NCBI GenBank assembly: GCA_032718475.1
Contig: JAUCBJ010007105.1
Span: 1-64,000, forward strand
Direction: 5' to 3'
DNA from: Nemertoderma westbladi
Lineage: Eukaryota > Xenacoelomorpha > Nemertodermatida > Nemertodermatidae
Length of the DNA stretch: 64,000 nucleotides
Made by a program: the position numbers and the translations under genes. Below, piece after piece: positions 34,876 to 46,600 of this stretch (position 1 is the stretch's first letter; each line of letters starts with the position of its first letter). A model generated the notes under the pieces. That model ran no database searches, was not told the origin of the DNA, and saw nothing but the letters and a program-made list of their open reading frames with translations.

Positions 34876-35129
34876 CTCGTGTCAGTCATCTGCTGTTTTC
34901 ATTATTTGATTGTGGGGCTCTAAATTAAAAGAGCCACTCAGAAATTATATAATAGTGCTTTTACTTTTTTTATAGTGAGTGTTTAACAGCTGTGAAGAGG
35001 GAGTGGTGTAGTGTGGCTTATAACTTGCCTTGGCCACTAGCCGATAGATGTATACCATGTGAGTCAAGAATGTTTCCGCCCTCAACTCGCTGGCTTAGTG
35101 TGCCACCCATCCGAATAGCGGATGTATAG

Positions 35130-35600
35130 TTGGATAGTGGTATAGACAACTATTTCATTTCTTCATACTTGGAAAAAAGCACCAAGCAATCATTTAGACA
35201 CAATTACCTACAGTTGGCTCAATTTACCCTCCTATTTTTAGAAGGCAATGTTTTAATTGTGGGTGGCCAGCCATCACAATCATGCCATCATGCAAAATGG
35301 ATGTCCAAGGATATGCATTCAAGATGCCTTCTTACGATCTGAAATCCAGAATGTTTATCTTTTAATTGATCAGCTTGATTCAATCACCAGCCTGGCTATA
35401 TTTATATCAGTATTCTTAACTAAAGCCTGGCTGACTTCTACCTCTGTACAGGATGCCACTCAGAACGACGTCGATTTAATGAAGATGTTTTTCAATGCCA
35501 AGTTTGCCAGTCAACTTCAGCTCACTAGTTGGTGCTTCTCGCAATAAGTTGGAAAACTACTTGTGGTATTTATCTGAACGCCTTGTAACCCATATACTGT
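35130..35600 (+). pseudogene. Fragment of an uncharacterised transposon-like family (HHAKWMSK type)
   Basis: Across two frames the plus strand reads GGQPSQSCHHAKWMSK, then ITSLAIFISVFLTKAWLTST, ATQNDVDLMK and, after a shift near 35545, LENYLWYLSERLVTH. From memory, many invertebrate hypothetical proteins share an MHHARWM, KAW, ND-L and HLWYLSE series in this order. Stops and at least one frameshift make it a pseudogene. Function unknown. Confidence 0.55.
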
Positions 35601-35872
35601 ATATTACTGCATTATCTAAACCCACCCTTGACCCATATAGACTACTGCAACCTGCATATATCTAAACCCACCCTCCACCCATATAGACTACTGCAACCTG
35701 CATATATCTAAACCCACCCTCCACACATATACTGTATATTATTACTGCTTATCTAAACCCACCCTCGACCTATATAGACTACTGCATACTGCATGTATCT
35801 AAACCTACCCTCCACCTATATACTGTACATTACTGCATTATCTATAAATCCACCCTCCACTCATACTTATTT
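35587..35872. repeat. Tandem repeat, about 46 bp, six copies
   Basis: Units contain catatagactactgcaacc or catatactgtatattactgc, followed by atctaaacccaccctc. It begins right where the preceding pseudogene's sense ends. From 35873 to 36114 nothing else is seen. Confidence 0.8.
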
Positions 35873-36114
35873 ATTTTACCCACTAAAAACGTTTAACAAA
35901 TTATTATTGACGTTTTCCGTCATTTATCTGCCAGCAACATTATTTTAATATAAAAATGTAAAAATTAAAATAGATAGAAGATACCTAGATAGTAGATACC
36001 TACCCTACATAATGGTAAAAAAATGTAATGAATATAATAAGTAAATTTTAAAAAGAAATAAGCAACACTTACTTTTTAGTCCCAATGTATAGCACATTTA
36101 AATGGCACAGACTG

Positions 36115-36590
36115 CTATGCCTTGATGTGTTTCTCAGTTGTGACCTGAAAGCTGGTTTTCCCCTTGCAATGGTTCTGATGGAGTAACAGTCGTAGGTAAA
36201 ATTCATAACCGGACAAAGGATGGACAGTATGAACACGCCTGACTGTAAAACCGCGCTTACGTTTGTGCCACTTCTTCGTAGAGTGGTTAAACGTAAATTT
36301 CTTTGGAAAATCTACGTAGGAAACATCAGTCCCAGGATTGGTGGCGTTATAGTTAAAGAAGGATGTTAATTCAGTGTTGTGCGACTTCTCTGAAATGACA
36401 TTTTGAAGATCAGCCTCCTGGCATAATATGACCATTTGATCATTCTCCAGATAAATTCGGAGAGCCTGAATGGGGGAATCTGCTGCGTGATTTCGAAGCT
36501 CAGGGTGTACCATGCAGCCTCGGGGGCGCCGATGTAATGCATATTCTGGTAGCTGGTGATCACGTTGACATCCATGGCATCAAGCATGAG
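36115..36590 (-). pseudogene. Helitron replication/helicase protein fragment
   Basis: Minus strand: MHYIGAPEAAW in one frame, then after a shift near 36500 an IYLENDQ stretch, TELTSFFNYN, VDFPKKFTFNHSTKKWHKRK and SGYEFYLRLLLHQ. The order (YIG--EA-WR, HL---Q-V, W-RR, GE-FYLR-LL) is that of Helitron RepHel proteins between the initiator and helicase domains. Two overlapping frames and the absent flanks show decay. It is unrelated in position to the remnant at 15.5-17.1 kb. Confidence 0.75.
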
Positions 36591-36599
36591 CTGATCGCC

Positions 36600-37190
36600 C
36601 CCTTAGAATACCTGACCTGACCCGCAAATTTCCCACATACAACACACCTGTCACGTTTCTTACTATAGTACCTCCAGTACTGCTCCCATTACCTTCAGAT
36701 ATTCCAGACAGCCTATCTGATGTAACCCTTGATTTTACAACAACCTTGTCCCATTTCTCCTTATTCCTTATCTCGCACACAAAACCCACAATACTCCTCT
36801 CCACCCAACATCGTCTTGCTACACCTTCCACAATTTTTCCCAAGCTCCCCGTCAGATCTACTCCCTGCAACATTAATCCTTATCAAGTTAGTTGACCTGT
36901 ACTTTCTCTTTCTCCTAAACACAGGAATCCAATCTGCTCCCTCACAAACAGGCATCTCCACTTTCTCAACCTCACCATTACTCTTTACACAGTCTGAGAC
37001 CAGAATATCATTCAGATCAGTAGGTTTAACAGTAGGGGTAATTGGGGATGTAACAGTTGGTGTGACAGTCGAAATGTGAGTATGAGTAGCGACAGGGGTA
37101 GGGATAGCATTAGAACAGATGGGACAAGAGCATAGCTTCTTACTGTAAAGCTTAGTGCATTTAGAAAAGCGAGACCAACCTGAAGATTTC
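36600..37190 (-). pseudogene. Unrecognised frame-shifted ORF, possibly a LINE ORF1
   Basis: A minus-strand stretch with KKLCSCPICS (Cys cluster), a Thr/Pro/Val-rich linker and ADWIPVFRRKRKYRSTNLIR. Near 36870 sense switches frames to GSLGKIVEGVARRCWVER and CEIRNKEKWDKVVVKSRV. A Cys motif, linker and basic-to-folded end recall ORF1 proteins of some non-LTR retrotransposons, but I cannot place the family. The shift implies a pseudogene. Confidence 0.35.
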
Positions 37191-37463
37191 CTAGTAGTCT
37201 TTGTTAGTATTACCAATAATATGAGATATACAACTGACAAATGAAAAAAAGTAGAATAAAATGAATAAATAATGACAATAAAATAGTAACTATTATATAA
37301 ATTATTATTGTAGTTTATACTTATCCATGCAACAATGTTGTCGTTCAAAAACAAAAATTAATTTGAAAAGCTGAAAAATAATTAAATATGTAAACTTAGA
37401 GATAAACTAGAAATCAAATATATAACCAAAGGATGCTTATGTATTTATATTCCACTGTGTAGT

Positions 37464-37468
37464 GTGTA
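37464..37468. repeat. Target-site duplication of the BEL element, left
   Basis: gtgta directly before the TG that opens the 5' LTR; repeated at 54688-54692. Confidence 0.9.
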
Positions 37469-37611
37469 TGATGAATTATTTCACTATAAGGTAGCATTTG
37501 TAGTTTAACTTTAACGTAAAAACTTTTGAAAATCCGACGTATTTTGATTAAATTACAGTAATGTAATATGCCTATTCATATTTGTACACATAAAACCCTT
37601 AGGTACTCTCG

Positions 37612-37680
37612 TGGCGTAGTGGTCAGATGGTTAAGGCGTTGGTTACATTACGTAGGTTACGAGTTCGAATCCCAGTCGGG
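37612..37680 (+). promoter_or_regulatory. tRNA-like A-box and B-box inside the LTR
   Basis: tggcgtagtgg at 37612-37622 matches the A-box pattern and gagttcgaatccc at 37661-37673 matches the B-box, 40 bp apart as in tRNA genes. The arms around the B-box do not pair well, so this is a tRNA-derived or tRNA-like segment, not a callable tRNA. The same sequence is in the 3' LTR near 52528. Confidence 0.6.
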
Positions 37681-37757
37681 AAATTTGTATTTTGGGGCCA
37701 TTTATTTTCGTGTGGTGCTAATTGGTAGGCCAATGAGAAGCGTACAGCGTAGCGAAT

Positions 37758-37970
37758 GATGAGCCAGGCCAATCATAGGGCATAAATTATCTTATTGCTC
37801 AAATGTGAGGCAGTGGAAAATTCTGTTAGGATTCCATGTCCCAGATTAGTGTAAGGGCTGGACTGCGTTGAACGATGAGCTGGGCCAATCATAGGGCACG
37901 AAGCACTTCATTGCTCAATTGTGAAGCTGTGGAAATTTCTGTTTAGTTTCCATGTGCAATTTCTAGTATA
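37758..37970 (+). promoter_or_regulatory. U3 tandem repeat with CCAAT boxes and TATA box
   Basis: Two 116-bp imperfect units each contain gatgagc, then ggccaatcatagggca. They are followed by tataaaag at 37967-37974. Spacing and order look like an LTR promoter, which would place transcription start a few tens of bases after 37974. Confidence 0.65.
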
Positions 37971-39755
37971 AAAGACCGGTTTGCCTTCGGTTATCACGTT
38001 ATTATCACCTTATGTTATGTCACTTCTTAGCACTTTGTAAAACTCTTACTTTAGTTTCCATTTAGTTTATTTCGGTTTCTTGTTGAAACTTTATTTGATA
38101 AATCCTTTTGTAAAACTGTAAATATACTGCAATTTCCTGACATGTTTTCTTTTGGTCCGACTTCGGGACAGCCGAACACCAGGGAGATGGCAGCCTAGAC
38201 CGTTAGGCCGTAAGCAACGCAGGGAAGGGATGTCCACAACACGCTAGCGCCCACATTTGGATTGACCGCGCACCCCCTTTGCCCCTTCGAAATGCTCAAC
38301 TTGCTATGCAGCGCCCGCTTTGTGAGAAAGGTAAGACTTTGTTCGACGCCCTTGCCCGCCGTAAGACCTATAGATCAGGGTAAGCGTGACACCGCACTGG
38401 ACGCCGCAAATTTAGGATCAAATAATTATATCCAGACACCCCCCCTTTGTCAAGTCCTACGAACCCCTGGGTTAACCTGTACTTCCTACAGGTGCGAACT
38501 ATTGCCATTCGTCAGTACGCGAGTACATATTAGGTACGGACAGCATATGTTCCATAATTTAGTGAGTCGTAGCACTGACTGTTTGGTACCGGTTCGCTTT
38601 GTAGAATGTACATTAGTACCCCCCCCCCCCCCCCCCTGTCTGGAGTTAGCTATTTGATCAGGCAAGGAGCATTTCTGCTACCGGCACACTGCTTGGCCTA
38701 GGGAGGTTTATTAATATCCTACCGCGCCTTGCCACGTACTGATAGGTATTGCTGCTAACTACCGCAGCAACAAAGTTCTAGAATTAAATTAGTATACCAG
38801 ATCAGCTAACGTACGGTAGCGATTAACCCCTATTCTTATCTTACAACCAGAATCTGGTATTAGTGCCGATCACGGGTGTAGTTACTAACACTGTGGTTGC
38901 CCATTGGGTTGTGGATAGGAAGGAGAGAGCTTTGACGTCATTCGTGAGTATAAAGTTCTACAAACGCGACTAGTTTATTTTAGTAGCTAGCGCACGGTAT
39001 CATTTTAGTCAGAAAATCACTAAAACCTAGTAAAAGGAATTACACGAAATTGTTTTATTTGTAACACACCCACACACACACGCCCTAAAACATATCGCCC
39101 TTAAAGTTCTACTAGCTATAGCGTACTATACATTACGTTAGGTGGAAATTATTTGTATTTGTAAAATTAGGATCTGATTTGATTGCGGCAAGATAAGGAG
39201 TATTTCACTTTCGTTATTAAACTGTTGTTTGTCTGGACAACGGTATTGTTACATTTAGGCCTGACCCTTTAGACTGATTTCGTACAGGGGGATCAGTTAT
39301 CGTTACATTTAGGCACGACCCCTTTTCGACTGATTTAGGACTGTCAGTGTTGTTACGCTAGGTCTGTTAACCCACTAGCTCGTATATAAACCATATAAAT
39401 CACACCGCGGCAAGTTACTGTATTTAGGACTGTCAGTGATAGTTAGGATTCGCTGCGCGGGGATTGTTTTCCCGTGAGTTTGGTCTGTTACTGTAACTGT
39501 ACATCTGCCTTACCGGTTAGAGGACAGGTATCCTTCTGTCTAGTACGTAGGCATTAGACCCGCTCACGTACATAGAATAGATACAAGGCTCTGTTCCTCG
39601 CCAGTAGTCGTTTGTGTACTATATCTGTTTGTTTAGATATCCTGGACTGGGATTTGTTGTCAGATACTGTACAAGCCCGTATACATTACTAGAGTCTCAT
39701 AGTAAGATACATCGTTACTAGGATCTGGTAAGCGGTATACTACTGGACCCTTACA

Positions 39756-40691
39756 GTAGGAAGTATTTATATAAATTAGTATATATAGTATTTCCGCCGT
39801 AGCGTATAGTATAGTTTAGAATTGTTAGCTATTGAAAGTAGGAGATATTTAAAAATTTAAGGTTAGTAAATTTAGTAATTTAGAACGTCCCCTGCTTCAG
39901 TAGGCTTTTAGGGTAGCTAGTACTTTCGTATTTAATATTTGACTAGCTAACAGTTAGTTTGTAGCACTTTGTTTTACGCCGTGTGTGTGCGGTGTTACTT
40001 TTCGGTACTTGAAAAGGTACATAGGGTTTAAAGACCAATTTGTATCGGTACCTAGGAAGATTTTTCGTAAGCGTAGAAGTAAAACTCTCACCTTCGACCT
40101 TTTCAGGACTCAAGGACTCATTTCTGGACCGCTTCGAGGATTAGACCGCTTTTCGCAAAGTTTGGGAGACAATAAATTCGTCCGCGCCGCCGAAAAACGG
40201 AAAGACCCACGTCCGGTTTGTATTTGGGAATTTGTACGACTGGAAGATCAAAGGAACGTAAGTTTTACGACTCGCGTCGTTCAAACTTAAGAAAGCACAG
40301 TAGTACTCAAAATTTGTGGGTTTCACTGTCTATTTAGTAGTGTTGTTGGTACATATTTTCCCGTTAGACGTTGCTGTTTGGCCTATTGTTTATACTTGTT
40401 GATCTACATTTTGTTAACGTATACCGTTATCTCACTTATTCGTACAAATTTAGCCGGTAGGCTAGATTACTACTTATTTTATTATATACCTTGTTAGTTT
40501 ATTTGTACCGGTTAGGGTATATATATGATGTATATATATATCAAGGTAAGTTCGACATTTGTACATTTCGACATTTTGACATTTCGACATTCTGACTTGT
40601 TGATTTATTTGTACCGGTTAGGTAAGTTTGACACTTCAACATTCAGACACTTTGACATTTTATTACCCGTACTTGACGTATATAATAAGAC
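39756..40691 (+). other. BEL leader between 5' LTR and gag
   Basis: 936 bp with no accepted gene. It ends with repeated gacatt words and the gag ATG at 40692. A 101-codon frame (39985-40290) is not supported by any motif. The primer-binding site should lie at its start but is not recognised. Confidence 0.6.
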
Positions 40692-43600
40692 ATGAGTGAC
40701 ACACCCCATTCGACGAGATACCCACCTACCGACTATGACTCGTGCGACCCGGACAGATCGACAGTAGACGAACCGAGAAGGAGAACCCGAGATTCCACCG
40801 ATGTCACACCGCTTGCGTCGCCGGTACCCCGAACGGAAATACCGGAAACCGCAACGCGTGGCGACGGCAGAATCGAAGATTTCCTTACCGTCCCGCAGAC
40901 TAGATCGCGGGAACCGGACATGGTAAGTTCGACTGGGAGCCAGGAGAACGTTATTAGAAGTATAGGAGGACACATGGCCCAGATTACTCGAAACCTCGGA
41001 GAAGGTTTTCGCGTTTTACGCGAGTTAACCGCCCCGATGTCGAGATACGAGTTCTACACCTTACAGGTAAGGATAGAAAGTAGGGTACATGCCTCCGTAG
41101 ATAAACTTAAAGGTTTGCACGAACTTGCAGAGTTGCGTGGCGACAACTTTACTCAGGTAACGATAGTAGATAAATTGGTAAGTGCGAGAGAAAGCCTTAT
41201 CCAGTTTAAGTCGGTGATAAGATTGGCTCAACAGGAGCAGTTTGACCAACTGCTAGGTGAGTCAGTTTCGGACGCGTTGTTACAACCCGAAGAGGAAGAA
41301 GAACTCTACTGCCTGGACGGAAGGTTGGAAACGCTGACCAATTTTCTTCGTAGATGCGGCGTACCGATCGACGAACCGGAAGTCGAACCGCGAGGGACGA
41401 CGGAAGTTCTCACTACGGAAGGCTCGCGAGCCTACCAACATCCACCACTGGATAGATCGTTCGTTAGCGTACGGAGCGACGTTGGCAACGTTGGCGACGT
41501 TAGTAGAACAGCGTCTGGAATTACTCGACAACAACAGGAGGTGGCACGCCGACAACAAGTCGCCGAGGAAGAAGCGCGACACCAGATGGCACAGATCGCC
41601 ATCGAAGGAGAGAAACAACGTAGAGAAGACGAGGCAAGAATTGCACAACTCAAGGCGCAAGCTGAATTCGAAGCATCAGAAATGCGCAGACTGGAGGAGG
41701 ACTTAGCACGGCAGAAGGCAGCATCCGACGCTCGTGCCAAGTTGGAGGCGCGGCAAATAAACGCTCGATTAGCTATACAGGAAGCGGAATTAGCGGCACA
41801 ACAACAGGATGCAGATCGACGCGAAAGGGAGATGCAACTACAGTTCGAATTGAATCGTAGATCGCGCGAGACAGCGAACGCGCAAGCGGACCTCGAACTC
41901 GACGCGAGAGATAGATCTATGAGATCGCGAACTGGACACGACTTGTCTGCCCTGGATCGTATGGAAGCTCGATATCGCGGAATACAGAAGCGGATCGAGG
42001 AAGGAAGCGTGGGAGCAATAGATCGAGGAGAGGAGTTCGTCGAGGATTACTGTAAACGTTTTCCCCAAGTTATTCCTATGCTCAAACCCACGACTCCGAT
42101 AAAACCGGTCTTTGTTACGAAACCTAAGGAAATAACGCCTGTGCGCCCGACGCAAGGTAGCAGGTTTGTTGTGACGGAAATACCGCAACCTAGGGCGACT
42201 TCATCGCCGATTCTCGCAGGTAACATAACTAGTCCACCTACTGTAAGCCGTAGTTTACTTGTGGAGAGAGACGAACCTGCGTTTATGACAGTAAAACAGG
42301 TGAGTAAACCATTGCAAGTTAAACCTGTGACGTGCTGCGCGAACCCAGTCATTTATAAACCTACAGTAGAACTTAACTCAGATGTTTTTACTAGACCTCT
42401 CACCCAATGTTTAACGAGACCTACGACTTCGTGGAAGGCTTGCGAGCCTACCGAACAACGAGGAGCCGTAGATCCCAGACCACGACGAACTCGACCAAGG
42501 ATAATACGCCGGACGCGAACCCGCCAACCACCTTATCCGGACGACAGCGACTCATCTAGCGACTCGGAGTCGACGGAACGGGAAATATTCCGTACTGGAG
42601 CGGCAGCGGCAGCGGATTACAAACAGGAGGAACGATCGACGAACCCATACATCGACAATCCACCTCGAGAAACACCCCAACAGAAACCCACGTTGCAACC
42701 AGCGGAAGCGATTAGCACCAACAGACTCGCCGAAATAATGCGACCTGTAGCGGACCGACTAGCTCAGATAGAAGAGCGACTCGAAGCGCAACCGTCGGAT
42801 CGATCACGAACCAGCGTGGAATTGGAACAACCTAGACAACATCGACCACCGAGGAGAGAACAGGAGACTAGACGGACTCCGACACATCGAGAAGATGATC
42901 CCGTTAATAATTCCTACCGACGAACAACGCGCGGAAGGGAGCGACTGGACGACGCCACCGAACAGGGACGCGGACAGTTGGATTTAGTTAGCGAGATTGC
43001 GAAATTCGCGGCTAGACACGGATTACCGGCACAGCAACCGCCGAAGTTCTCTGGCAACGCGAAACACTGGCGCACACTGGTAGACTACGTAGAGTCCCAG
43101 ATCGCTAAGTGTGCTTTCACCTCGACGGAGAAGTTTAACTACTTGCTCCAAGTTCTGTCTGGTGAGCCGAAACGATTAGCGGAAACCTTTATTGGTGTTC
43201 CCGATGCCTTTGAGTTGGCGTACGACCGTTTATATTCGATTTACGGCGGTAATGTCGCCATGGCTAAATCCATTATTGAAGACCTCTGCAGAGGAGGCAA
43301 TATTTCGAGACCGATCGACCTTTTACGACTCGCGGACGAAATAAAGAACGCTATAGGGACTTTACGGTCCATTGGACAACTCGAGTACGCTAACGCACCG
43401 ACGGTTCTCATTCGAATAATCGGTCGACTTCACCATCGACTACGACGAGAATGGCGACGCATCGAGTACCAGCGCGAAGAGGCCGGAGGGTTATTAAAAC
43501 ACACCGATGTCTATCAACTTATTTCACGGGAGGCCGTGATCGAGACTCGATCGAACTATACCGATCACCATATCGCGGCGGAAGGGATAACTGTTTCTGC

Positions 43601-46600
43601 GCCGAATCGGACTAAACCTTTTCCGACGAACGCGAAGGCCGTTACTTACGCCACCCCTACTGAGACTTCTAAAGTTCTGACGCCTATCGGCACCACGCAG
43701 CCACGACAACAGTTGCCGGCGGACTTTGTGGGATGCTCATACTGCGAGCGGAATGGCAGAAACCATAGCGGACATAAACTACGTGCATGTCGCGCTTTTA
43801 AAGAGTTAGGGATCGAGGAGAGGAGACTCCAAATCCGATCTCTAGATTCCTGTTGGAGATGTATGAAGCCAGGACACGTCCGGAAGGATTGCCCGAGCGA
43901 CGATACATGTTCTCTGTGTGGACGTAACCATGACGCGTTGCTTCACACAACCAGTCATACTCCGACCAGACGCTTTCGACGAGAGCATCCAGATAAAGCG
44001 GCTAGATGCGACGCGCTTTATAAGGAGCGTGCGCCGCGCGAGATCCGTACCTTTTATACCGACTGTATGGATCAGTCAGGATCATCGGACGAGGACGAGG
44101 AGGAAGACGACACTTTCTACGTGCATGCAGGTGAGGAACAGCCATCGATAACGCTCCTCACACAGAACCAATTGAAAGGGTTTAGCGTGATTCCTATAAA
44201 GATTACCGGAACCCGAGGGAGCAAGCGCATATACGCCATCTTAGACTCTGCGTCATCGCATAGCTATGTCGACGAACAAGTAGCTGACGTAGTTACGGAC
44301 TTGAGTCAAGGTAAGACTGCTCAGTATACTGTAAGCAGCATGCATGGTAAGAGAGCGATCCCTGTGACAAGAGTAAAACTAACTTTAGACACTCTTCTTT
44401 CCAAAGCGGAACACAGCAAGGAGGAGCGCTCATTACTTCCGGTAAGAAATTTGACCTTTGCAGCTACGAAGGACTTTAGTAACTTGCTCGGCCCTGTGCC
44501 AGAGCAATCTCCGGAAGATCGTAAGTATTTCCGACACCTTGGAATACCGGAATGTCCTGTTAATTATCGTTCCATTGCGATGTTAATTGGGACAGACCAG
44601 TTTAACTTACATCAGGTATGGGAGACACGCCCATCTGTTATTACAGCGGGCAACCCCTACGCATGTAGAACTCCCATAGGTTGGTATACTAGAGCACCAA
44701 TACGTTCACTAGAGGTAAGTGACCAGGAGGACGACGTTTTGAGTACGTGTAGTTTATTGACTAACACGATAGATAATTCTCCTTCACACTCCTGTGGTCC
44801 AATTGTACGGACGGCACTACGACAGACTTGCGTCACTAACGCAGACGCCACCGATACTGACGTAACCGATCTGGACACGACCATACGGACCTCTGACTTA
44901 CAACTACTTGCAGTAGACCAGGTTGTATTGACTACTGAAGACCTGAGGGTTGTTGCCGTGGATGACTCGATGAACGAGGATTTTGGAAGGCTTGTGAGCC
45001 TACCGAAAAATCCGAAGGTCATTGACCCCACCCACCAGGCCTCGACACCGGTCGTTGATCTTGGAAGGCTTGCGAGCCTACCGATAGATCAAGAGGTTGT
45101 CAAACCGCCGCACGACAATTCGACGCCGACTAGTGACACCGGAAGGCTTGCGAGCCTACCAGACACATTGACACTAGCCACCGCAGCGGACGAAGACGTG
45201 GACGAGGACCATGGCGCAGTGCAAGCAGCGCTTGACCGACTGCTGACTGAACGGACCATACAATGGTTGGAACAGGACTCAGCAGAACCCGGTAGTTACG
45301 AGACCGCTATGTCAGAACAGGAAAAACGGTCATTAAATATTATGAGAGATACCATTCGCCAGACCGCGAATGGCCACTATGAGGTTGGTATGTTGTGGCG
45401 CAATGGACAACCAAAGCTCGTTAACAATTACCCGCTTGCTTTGAGGCGACTCAAATCAATAAGGCAGCGATTGTTGCGAGACGAGATGGCCCATATGCAA
45501 TACAATACACAACTTCAGACGTATCTCCAAAAGGGATACGCCATTAGGATGCTAAATCCTGAGGTAACTACAGAACAGACATATTACCTGCCACATCATT
45601 TTGTTCGACACCCGGACAAACCTGGCAAGGTGCGTGTAGTCAACGACTGCGCTGCGCTTTACCAAGGGATGTCTATGAATAGCGAACTGATGGACGGGCC
45701 GAATATGAATAATTACCTCATGGGAGTCCTAATGCGTTTTAGACAACGCAAAGTGGCTTTCACCTGTGACGTAGAGGCCATGTTTCACCAGGTTAAGGCT
45801 TTGGAGCGGGACAGGGACAGTTTAAGGTTTCTTTGGTATCCGGACGGAAATTTACAACTTCCGCCAGAAACTTACCAAATGCAGGTAAGAGTATTTGGAG
45901 CCAGGGACAGCCCCAACTGCACCATGTACGCATTAAAGCAGACAGCATTGGACAGACGAGACCAATTTGACCCAGAAGTAGTTCGGACCGTGGAACGAGA
46001 TTTCTACGTGGATGACGGCCTCAAGAGTTGTGACACCTTGGAGCGCGCTACAACCGTAGCACACCAACTCCAGGATTGTCTCGCTGAGGGCGGATTTCAC
46101 CTGACGAAGTTCGCTTCCAACGAACCCGAACTGGTGAACTCATTTGACCCGACGGATCGTAGCGGAGGTGATTTAGACTTAGACCTAGAACCACTGCCGA
46201 CGACCAAAGTATTAGGACTTAGTTGGGACCCTAACACCGACAATTTTAGGGTACGTGTAAGGTCCAACGACCAGACTAGACCTCTCACTAAGAGGACTTG
46301 CTTATCGACCATGAGTCGATTGTATGACCCATTGTGTTTCATTAGTCCAGTGATCCTACATGCTAGGATCATACTCCGCAGCATTTGGCAAGCCGGACTG
46401 GAATGGGACGATCCCATCCCAGAAAAGTTAGCTGAGCGATGGAGGGACTGGGAAGCCCAACTGACGTTCCTACAAGACTATACCATACCGAGGGTATACT
46501 TTCCTTTGCAAACCACCTTTCCTGCCGATTTAGAGCTTCACAGCTTTAGTGACGCTAGCAAGGATGGATTGGGGGTTACATTATACCTTAGACGACAAGT

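Larger units (their letters stand above)
37469..39755 (+). repeat. 5' LTR, 2287 bp
   Basis: Starts TGATGAATTATTTCACTATA and ends CCCTTACA. It matches the 3' LTR over its whole length. I counted about five substitutions (for example a/g at 37975 and t/c at about 39511), an 18- against 20-C run and a 14-bp CA-rich difference. Very long for the group. Open frames inside it, including a 131-codon one running into the poly-C tract, have no recognisable product. Confidence 0.95.

Noticed and set aside
37601-37685. Functional tRNA gene in the LTR
   Set aside because: The boxes match but the T-stem and acceptor stem do not pair adequately.
38262-38657. 131-codon ORF inside the LTR
   Set aside because: It runs into a poly-C tract, has no motif, and the matching 3' LTR frame ends differently because the C run length differs.
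39756-39790. tRNA primer-binding site
   Set aside because: The bases after the 5' LTR do not resemble the 3' end of a common primer tRNA closely enough.
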